A stretch of DNA of 34,408 nt, taken from NCBI GenBank assembly GCA_937928195.1, contig CALEYZ010000009.1, forward strand, positions 1-34,408, given 5' to 3'. The notes beneath the pieces are model-generated. The model was not told where the DNA came from and made no database searches. It saw nothing but the letters and a program-made list of their open reading frames with translations. The position numbers and the translations under genes are program-made. This stretch comes from an uncultured Limnohabitans sp. (GTDB taxonomy: Bacteria > Pseudomonadota > Gammaproteobacteria > Burkholderiales > Burkholderiaceae_C). This document shows, piece by piece, positions 14,676 to 19,782 of the stretch (positions are counted from its first letter, which is position 1; every line of letters starts with the position of its first letter).

Positions 14676-15870
14676 ACCCCAAACTTCTCAATTGAACCAA
14701 TTGCCCGAACTCGGCGCCGCACTCCTCAGCGCCGCGCTGGCCTTGCCCTGCGTCATGGGCGTCGCCCACGCCGAAAGTGCCCCCGAAAAAGGCACCCTCA
14801 GCTTCAAATACCTCGACTACAAAGAGCGCCAACAAATTGCCGGCGACGCCGCCAACGGTGGCTCAGGCACCTACAGCAACTCAGGCGCCTCCGCCTTTGA
14901 CGACCGCATCCGCGTCAAGGCCACCGCCAGCAGCGTGGTGTTGCCCCTGAACGCCGAATGGTCCATGGCGGGCACACTCATCACCGACAGCATCTCTGGT
15001 GCCTCGCCCGCGTACCACACCGAAGCCCTCACCGGCATGAAAGACTTCCGCCGTGCCGTGGACACCTCGCTCACGCGCTACCTGCCCAACGGCACCGTCA
15101 CCGTGGGCATCAGCCACTCTGGCGAAAACGACTACATCTCTAGAGGCTTGTCGGTGTTGGCCACCCGCGCCACCGAAGACAAGAACACCACCTGGACCGC
15201 TGGCATTGGCGTCAACCGCGATGCCATCAACCCGTCCAATCGCATCGTCTTCAACGAAACCAAACGTGGCACCGACCTCATCTTGGGTGTCACGCAAGTG
15301 GTGTCCATGAACGACATCGTGCAATTCAACCTGGGCTACTACAACGGCCACGGCTACTTCTCCGACCCCTACAAAATTTACGACGAACGTCCGCGTGACC
15401 GTTCACACGAAACTTTGCAATCGCGCTGGAACCATCACTTCAGTGAGCTCAATGGCACCTCGCGCTTGGCCTACCGTTATTACACCGACAACTGGGGCAT
15501 TCGTTCGCACACCTTCGATGCCGAGTGGGTGCAAGCCTTTGGCAATGGCTGGAGTGCTACACCGGCGCTGCGTTACTACACGCAAACGGCGGCCAAGTTT
15601 TATGTCGACGCCGATCCTTCCACATCGCCTTTCCCACCCAACCCACCGGCCAACGCCAAGTACTTCTCTGAAGATCAACGCGTCAGTGCGTTTGGCGGCC
15701 TCACCATGGGCATCAAGCTCAGTAAGCAACTCGACTTAGACACCAAGGTCGACGTGAAGTTTGAGCAGTACGGCCAAAAAGGCGCATGGACCTTGTTGGG
15801 TTCGGGCAGCAAAGGCTTGGCGCCTTTTTATGCGCGCAGTTTGCAAGTGGGCATCACGCATTCCTTCTGA
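14662..15870 (+). CDS. DUF3570 family outer-membrane protein
   Basis: From the GTG at 14662 the product has 402 residues. A long Ala/Leu-rich signal peptide (GAALLSAALALPCVMGVAHA) gives cleavage near AHA-ES. The mature part alternates short amphipathic strands rich in Tyr and Trp, and it ends with ARSLQVGITHSF, a terminal aromatic typical of outer-membrane beta-barrels. DUF3570 signatures are FKYLDYKERQ, DSISGASPAYHT (109-120), FNETKRGTDLILGVTQV, SDPYKIYDERPRDR and RYYTQTAAKFY. The DSISGAS heptad fits the consensus at which ApbE attaches FMN (D-x-x-[ST]-G-A-[TS]), and an ApbE gene follows directly. The start is chosen because GGAGGAGG (14649-14656) lies 5 bases ahead; GTG codons at 14635, 14644 and 14656 are alternatives. 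Biochemical role unknown. Confidence 0.88.
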   Translation: MAATKPQTSQLNQLPELGAALLSAALALPCVMGVAHAESAPEKGTLSFKYLDYKERQQIAGDAANGGSGTYSNSGASAFDDRIRVKATASSVVLPLNAEWSMAGTLITDSISGASPAYHTEALTGMKDFRRAVDTSLTRYLPNGTVTVGISHSGENDYISRGLSVLATRATEDKNTTWTAGIGVNRDAINPSNRIVFNETKRGTDLILGVTQVVSMNDIVQFNLGYYNGHGYFSDPYKIYDERPRDRSHETLQSRWNHHFSELNGTSRLAYRYYTDNWGIRSHTFDAEWVQAFGNGWSATPALRYYTQTAAKFYVDADPSTSPFPPNPPANAKYFSEDQRVSAFGGLTMGIKLSKQLDLDTKVDVKFEQYGQKGAWTLLGSGSKGLAPFYARSLQVGITHSF

Positions 15871-16778
15871 TGACCCTTGACGTGTCGTCTCTGTCTGTTC
15901 ATCGCCTGCCGTTCAAGGCGATGGGCAGCGCATGCGAAGTGGTGTTGGCCGCGGCGTCATTGCATGAAGCGCAAGCGCTGGCCAAGGTGGCCATTGACGA
16001 AGTGCTGCGCATCGAGCGCAAATACTCACGCTACATGCCCGACTCGGTCCTTGCGCAAATCAACCAACAAGCCGGCCTCAAGCCCGTTGCGTGCGATGCA
16101 GAAACCTGGTCCTTGTTTCAATTTGCCTCGCAGCTGTTTGAAAAAAGCAATGGCTTGTTTGACATCAGCTCGGGCGTGTTACGCCAAGCATGGAACTTCA
16201 AACAAGCTCAAGTGCCTTCTGCCGATCAATTGGCCCAGTTGCTGCCCTTGATCGGTTGGCAGCACGTGGTGTTGCAAGATCAGAGCATCTTGCTGCCCAT
16301 CAAGGGCATGGAGGTGGACTTGGGCGGCTTTGGCAAAGAGTACGCCGCCGACCGTGCCGCGCAAATGCTGACCAGCAAAGGCGTGACCAGTGGCTATGTC
16401 AATTTGGCCGGCGACATGCGCTTCTTAGGCCCCAAGCCCAATGGCCAGCCTTGGATGATTGGCATCCAAGATCCAAGGCACCCCGATCAGGTCATTGCCA
16501 CCTTGCCCATGTCGCAAGGCGGTCTGGCCACCAGTGGCGACTACGAACGCTATTTTGAATTGAACGGCCAGCGCTATTGCCATGTGCTCAACCCCCAAAC
16601 AGGTTGGCCCGTGAAGCACTGGCGCACCGTCAGTGTCACAGCGCCGTTGGCCGTGTTGGCTGGCTGCACCACCACCATGGCCATGCTGAAAGAAGCAGAA
16701 GGGCTGGCGTTTTTGAAGTCCACCGGGTTTGATTTTTTCGCCATCGATCACGCGGGCGACGTCCATGTCCACAGTTAA
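15870..16778 (+). CDS. apbE: FAD:protein FMN transferase (ApbE family)
   Basis: ApbE enzymes hydrolyse FAD and link FMN by a phosphoester bond to Thr/Ser of partner proteins, with Mg2+. The 302-residue product shows the family pattern: FKAMGSACEVVL (13-24), RIERKYSRYMPDSVLAQIN, FDISSGVLRQAW, the FAD-binding DLGGFGKEYAADRAAQML (about 149-166), GYVNLAGDMRFLG, SGDYERYF and HVLNPQTGWPV (about 244-254). The C-terminus has the usual CTTTMAMLKEAEG segment. The ATG at 15870 overlaps the DUF3570 stop by one base (TGATG), so coupling is tight. Unlike most ApbE proteins it has no signal peptide or lipobox; an in-frame extension to 15786 does not supply one. It would therefore act in the cytoplasm unless the start is misjudged. 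Confidence 0.94.
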   Translation: MTLDVSSLSVHRLPFKAMGSACEVVLAAASLHEAQALAKVAIDEVLRIERKYSRYMPDSVLAQINQQAGLKPVACDAETWSLFQFASQLFEKSNGLFDISSGVLRQAWNFKQAQVPSADQLAQLLPLIGWQHVVLQDQSILLPIKGMEVDLGGFGKEYAADRAAQMLTSKGVTSGYVNLAGDMRFLGPKPNGQPWMIGIQDPRHPDQVIATLPMSQGGLATSGDYERYFELNGQRYCHVLNPQTGWPVKHWRTVSVTAPLAVLAGCTTTMAMLKEAEGLAFLKSTGFDFFAIDHAGDVHVHS

Positions 16779-16788
16779 GGGGAATTGA

Positions 16789-16875
16789 ATGGCAACCACC
16801 ACAGGCACATCAGGCAACGATTCGTGGATCGTTGTCAAAGCGGGCACGTTCACTTTGGACGGCTTGTTCAGATAG
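16789..16875 (+). pseudogene. 28-codon remnant of the N-terminus of an RTX-type secreted protein
   Basis: ATG at 16789, preceded by a good ribosome site (AAGGGGAA, 16777-16784), opens a 28-codon frame ending at TAG 16873-16875. It begins MATTTGTSGNDSW and ends KAGTFTLDGLFR. The start matches, from memory, the N-terminus of large RTX proteins of this family (GTSGND is also present at residues 16-21 of the RTX protease at 12316), where the glycine-rich repeats follow DGL. Here a stop replaces them. I read it as what is left after deletion of such a gene between apbE and the thioredoxin gene. Its TAG overlaps the AGGA of the next gene, so a small expressed coupling ORF is the alternative. Confidence 0.55.
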
Positions 16876-16884
16876 GATTGCACT

Positions 16885-17355
16885 ATGTTTAAGTTTTTGA
16901 AATGGGCGCTTGCCGCCGTGCTGATTCAGACCAGTGCGGCCTGGGCTGTCGAGCCCGGACAGGCCTTGCCCGCATTGAACTTGACAGAAGTGCAGGCCAC
17001 CAAAGGGCAGTACATCTACATTGACTATTGGGCGTCTTGGTGCGGCCCATGCCGTCAGTCCTTTCCTTGGATGAATGCCTTGCAAGCCAAGTTGGGGTCT
17101 AAGGGTTTGAAAGTGGTGGCCGTCAATGTGGACGCCAAACGCGCCGATGCTGACAAGTTTCTAACCCACACGCCTGCGCAATTTACGGTGGCCTATGACC
17201 CGCAAGGTGCGTCGGCCAAGATCTTGGCCATCAAGACCATGCCCACGTCCATGCTAGTGAGTCCGGAGGGCAAAGTGCTGTTGGTGCACTCTGGGTTCAG
17301 GACAGAAGAGACGGGGCAGTTGGAGGCTAAGATTTTGGCTGCTTTAGGACTTTGA
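16885..17355 (+). CDS. TlpA-like thioredoxin family protein, exported
   Basis: A 156-residue periplasmic thiol-disulfide protein. A signal peptide covers residues 1-21 (MFKFLKWALAAVLIQTSAAWA). The thioredoxin fold has the active site WCGPC (52-56) preceded by YIDYWAS, a VVAVNVDAKRADADKF insertion typical of the TlpA/ResA group, and the cis-proline loop in IKTMPTSMLV. It should reduce or oxidise cysteines of envelope proteins; the GCGC tail of the DUF4266 protein of the same module is an attractive but untested partner. The ATG at 16885 has AGGA at 16874-16877 with 7-base spacing. It is separated from apbE by 106 bases, which hold the RTX remnant. Confidence 0.93.
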   Translation: MFKFLKWALAAVLIQTSAAWAVEPGQALPALNLTEVQATKGQYIYIDYWASWCGPCRQSFPWMNALQAKLGSKGLKVVAVNVDAKRADADKFLTHTPAQFTVAYDPQGASAKILAIKTMPTSMLVSPEGKVLLVHSGFRTEETGQLEAKILAALGL

Positions 17356-17384
17356 TTTGTATTGAGTTTGCTGCGGGAGTTTTC

Positions 17385-17795
17385 ATGCGCAATGGGATGA
17401 TGTCGGTTGGACTGTTGACTGCTTCAGTGCTGGCCATGTGCCTCACAGGCTGTGCCAGCCAAACGCGCAACATGGCGGAGAGCATCAGCCCTCATGGTCC
17501 GCAATACAAAGATGAAGCTTGCCAACGCTCATTTGAGTTGGCGCCTCTGCACGACGACATCAAACTCACCCGGTCCATTGCAACGCCCACTTTGTTGTTG
17601 CTGAGTGGGGGCAGCTATTTGTTGCCCCTGTTGGGCGTGAACATGAGCTTGGATGCGCTGGACCATTTAGATGCATCCCATGTGTCGAAAGCCTGCGGTG
17701 GGTTGGGCACGACTTCAGAGAACATTCTGGAGAAAGTGGTGCTGGGGGCGGGGTTCAGTTTGTTTACGGGGAACGTGAAGTTGGGGGCGAATTAG
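17385..17795 (+). CDS. Hypothetical lipoprotein
   Basis: From ATG 17385 the product is 136 residues. The N-terminus has a lipoprotein signal with lipobox LTGC (lipidated Cys23), followed by a polar stretch (ASQTRNMAESISPHGPQYKDEACQRSFELAPLHDDIKLTR). A hydrophobic segment (TPTLLLLSGGSYLLPLLGVNMSLDAL) could be a membrane helix or a fold core. The two cysteines in the mature part (KDEACQ and SKACGG) could form a disulfide. I do not recognise the family. It starts 29 bases after the thioredoxin stop on the same strand, so it may be part of the same transcript and be an extra member of that module. A TTG at 17352 overlapping the thioredoxin stop is a less likely start. The gene ends at repeat copy D. 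Confidence 0.7.
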   Translation: MRNGMMSVGLLTASVLAMCLTGCASQTRNMAESISPHGPQYKDEACQRSFELAPLHDDIKLTRSIATPTLLLLSGGSYLLPLLGVNMSLDALDHLDASHVSKACGGLGTTSENILEKVVLGAGFSLFTGNVKLGAN

Positions 17796-17823
17796 AGATT
17801 GGTGTTGCGCTTCCTCCAATTAA
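17796..17823 (+). repeat. Intergenic repeat, copy D (degenerate)
   Basis: Begins on the base after the hypothetical lipoprotein stop and aligns with copy B at 21 of 28 positions (AGATTGGTGTTG, CGCTTCCTCC, AATTAA). The spacing and ends are kept while the middle has diverged. Confidence 0.45.
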
Positions 17824-17993
17824 TTCGAACTTAACAAATGTCGCAATTCATATAAAAGTTGAAATCATTGCAGAGGCGTTTGATTGCCGCTTCAATCGAA
17901 GTTTTTGAGAGACTTTGATGATGAAGAGCCCTGCAGTGATCACTCGAATTTGCACCAGTAATAAACTTGTTTACTTTTGTAATGGATGCGATA

Positions 17994-18019
17994 GGATATA
18001 CACATATTTATGTATATCC
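17994..18019 (+). promoter_or_regulatory. vapBC operator palindrome
   Basis: GGATATACA (17994-18002), an 8-base spacer, then TGTATATCC (18011-18019): a perfect 9-base dyad 15 bases before the antitoxin ATG. AbrB-type antitoxins repress their own promoter by binding such palindromes, so this is the likely autoregulatory site. It also contains TATACA-like -10 sequence. The 198 bases before it (17796-17993) are AT-rich and hold repeat copy D and no other feature I can support. Confidence 0.75.
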
Positions 18020-18034
18020 TTTGAGGTGTGCTTT

Positions 18035-18280
18035 ATGCAAGTTGCAAAATGGGGAAATAGCTTGGCTGTGAGGCTGCCCTCAAGTCTGGTCAAAGAGTTG
18101 GGGCTTCAAGTCGGCGATGAGTTGAAACTCAAGCAAGCCATGCGACAAAAAGATCATGTGTCACAACTCCTGGTTGAAAGAGCGCCCAGTAAACTCGAAA
18201 AATTGGCCAGTGTTCGCGAGCTTAGAACGGCATTTCCTAAAAACTTTGAATTCGACCGTGAAGAGGCAAATTCACGATGA
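18035..18280 (+). CDS. vapB: VapB-type antitoxin (AbrB/MazE-like DNA-binding domain)
   Basis: An 81-residue antitoxin. The N-terminal half is a swapped-hairpin AbrB/SpoVT domain: MQVAKWGNSLAVRLPSSLVKELGLQVGDEL (1-30), the classic AKWGNSxAVRxP signature. The C-terminal part (about 45-81, LEKLASVRELRTAFPKNFEFDREEAN) is acidic and would wrap around and block the toxin. ATG 18035 gives the canonical start; an open frame to 17915 covers the operator and is not plausible as coding. The stop overlaps the toxin start (ATGA). The AT content is higher than in the flanking genes, which supports horizontal acquisition. Confidence 0.92.
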   Translation: MQVAKWGNSLAVRLPSSLVKELGLQVGDELKLKQAMRQKDHVSQLLVERAPSKLEKLASVRELRTAFPKNFEFDREEANSR

Positions 18281-18678
18281 AGTCTTTCATTGATAGCAAT
18301 GTTTTAATTTATTGGGTAGAAGACAGTGAACGTGCCGCAATAGTGGAGAGTTTGATTGCCGACGACGCAACGATCAGTGTTCAGGTGTTAAACGAATTTA
18401 CGAATGTTCTTGTGAAAAAGCTTGCATTGCCATTAATGAGAATCAGAAAATGGTGTGACACGTTATTGGATGTTTGCGAAGTTCATGAGTTGAGTGTCAA
18501 AACACACAGTCTGGCTTTAGATCTGATGGCCAAGTACAAGTTTTCTTTTTACGATGCGAACATTGTTGCGGCTGCTGGACTTGCTGGATGTGATGTACTT
18601 TTTTCTGAAGACATGCAAGATGGCTTGGTTGTTCGATTTCCTGATAAAACGACTTTGTCCATTCGGAATCCATTTTGA
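18277..18678 (+). CDS. vapC: VapC-type toxin (PIN domain ribonuclease)
   Basis: A 133-residue PIN-domain endoribonuclease that would cleave specific RNAs when freed from its antitoxin. The acidic metal-binding residues are visible: Asp6 in SFIDSNVLIY, Glu40 in VLNEFTNV, Asp93 in SFYDANIVAAA, and the Asp pair in LFSEDMQDG (112, 115). Length is typical (about 130). The ATG overlaps the antitoxin stop by 4 bases, giving the usual coupled toxin-antitoxin order. No residue needed for activity is missing, so the pair appears functional. It is followed by repeat copy C, shared with the end of the convergent lipid kinase gene. Confidence 0.93.
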   Translation: MKSFIDSNVLIYWVEDSERAAIVESLIADDATISVQVLNEFTNVLVKKLALPLMRIRKWCDTLLDVCEVHELSVKTHSLALDLMAKYKFSFYDANIVAAAGLAGCDVLFSEDMQDGLVVRFPDKTTLSIRNPF

Positions 18679-18686
18679 TTACCAAC

Positions 18687-18713
18687 AAATTAATGTTGAT
18701 CTGACCCCAATTA
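18687..18713 (+). repeat. Intergenic repeat, copy C
   Basis: AAATTAATGTTG, ATCTGACCCC, AATTA: one substitution relative to copy B. It fills the gap between convergent vapC and the lipid kinase gene, and its last three bases form the kinase stop codon on the minus strand. Confidence 0.7.
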
Positions 18714-19610
18714 GGTTTTCTTCACTACTTGCAGTGCATTGGGCAGCAAGCTTATTTGGAGGTGCGTTGCCAGGCCCAAGGTCTCGCCATCTGCTGCCAC
18801 GGGCACCGGCACAGGGCAGGTGAGGGTGGCCTCAGCAAAGGCCACGCATTGAATGCGCGAGTGGCCCAAGTGCTTGCCAATTAGCAAACGCGGCAACATC
18901 AACAGCGTTTGCCAACGGTTAAACCGACCGCCTACCAACAAGTTCAGCAGGCCATCATTCACCATGGCATGCGGCACAGCAGGCATGCCACCGCCATAGG
19001 TGGGCGTGTTCAACGCAGAGGCCAACAAGCAAAGGCCTTCGTGCACCACTTCACCATCGGCTTTCACCTTTAAAGGCCAGTTTTTCAACTGCACCAGCTC
19101 ACGCAACGTGGCCAACAAATAACGTGGCAGCCCTCTTAAAAACTTCGGCCCCGCCAAAGCTCGATTGCCCACCGACGCATCAAAGCCTACCGCCAAGCTG
19201 GAGTGGAAATAATGAAACTCACGATGGTTCAATTGCACGCGGCCCAAATCAATGGCGCTGGTGTCGCCCTGCAAAGCAAAAGCCAAGGCATCTTGCCAAG
19301 AAAGCTTGTGCAAACCCCAGGCTCGTGCGCAGTCATTGCCACTGCCGTAAGGCACCAAGCCCAGTGCGTGGTGGCCTCTGATCAGGCTGGGCAACATTTG
19401 GTTCAGGGTGCCATCGCCGCCCACCACCACAATCTTTGACCCATGGGGGCGCTTGGCAATCTCATGGTGCGCCTCGTGCAAACTTTCGGGCATCACGATG
19501 TCGGGCTTCTGCGCAAGTCCAAGCGCAGTGAGCCAAACATCCAAAGGCAGCAATAGCCGCCGGGCCCGCCCGCCTGCCGCATGAGGGTTGATCAAGATGA
19601 GTGTCGACAT
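18711..19610 (-). CDS. Diacylglycerol kinase-like lipid kinase (YegS/DgkB type)
   Basis: A 299-residue member of the DAGK catalytic domain family, which phosphorylates lipids such as diacylglycerol or related polyprenyl/sphingoid lipids with ATP at the membrane. Visible motifs are LILINPHAAGGRARR (4-18), the nucleotide-binding GGDGTLNQMLPS (about 68-79), VPYGSGNDCARAWG (about 91-104) and, later, ALNTPTYGGGMPAVPHAMVNDGLLNLLV. Substrate cannot be told from sequence. The ATG at 19610 gives the family-type N-terminus MSTLILINPHA; the ATG at 19643 adds 11 residues without support. It is divergent from the zinc metalloprotease gene across a 172-base gap and ends within repeat copy C. Confidence 0.9.
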   Translation of the reverse strand: MSTLILINPHAAGGRARRLLLPLDVWLTALGLAQKPDIVMPESLHEAHHEIAKRPHGSKIVVVGGDGTLNQMLPSLIRGHHALGLVPYGSGNDCARAWGLHKLSWQDALAFALQGDTSAIDLGRVQLNHREFHYFHSSLAVGFDASVGNRALAGPKFLRGLPRYLLATLRELVQLKNWPLKVKADGEVVHEGLCLLASALNTPTYGGGMPAVPHAMVNDGLLNLLVGGRFNRWQTLLMLPRLLIGKHLGHSRIQCVAFAEATLTCPVPVPVAADGETLGLATHLQISLLPNALQVVKKT

Positions 19611-19719
19611 GCCTTGATTGTGCAAGTTTGTGAGCCAATGCATGACACGTGCAAACCCTGTTCTTCACAATGAGACCGCTCCTGTTGCAACTTAACCCTA
19701 AGCCCATCAGGGCTTGGTA

Positions 19720-19747
19720 TTAACCCCAGTGAGGGCCTCTTTAGAAT
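19720..19747 (+). promoter_or_regulatory. Possible promoter of the zinc metalloprotease gene
   Basis: TTAACC (19720-19725) and TAGAAT (19742-19747) are spaced by 16 bases and lie 35 bases before the ATG, in the gap between divergent genes. Each hexamer is a moderate match only. Confidence 0.35.
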
Positions 19748-19782
19748 GCGCAAATCATTCAAATTTTGAACTTGGACTTCTC

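Noticed and set aside
14878..14898. Second SGAS in the DUF3570 protein as an ApbE target
   Set aside because: The Asp three residues before the Ser, part of the known consensus, is missing (reads Y-S-N-S-G-A-S), so it is much weaker than the DSISGAS site.
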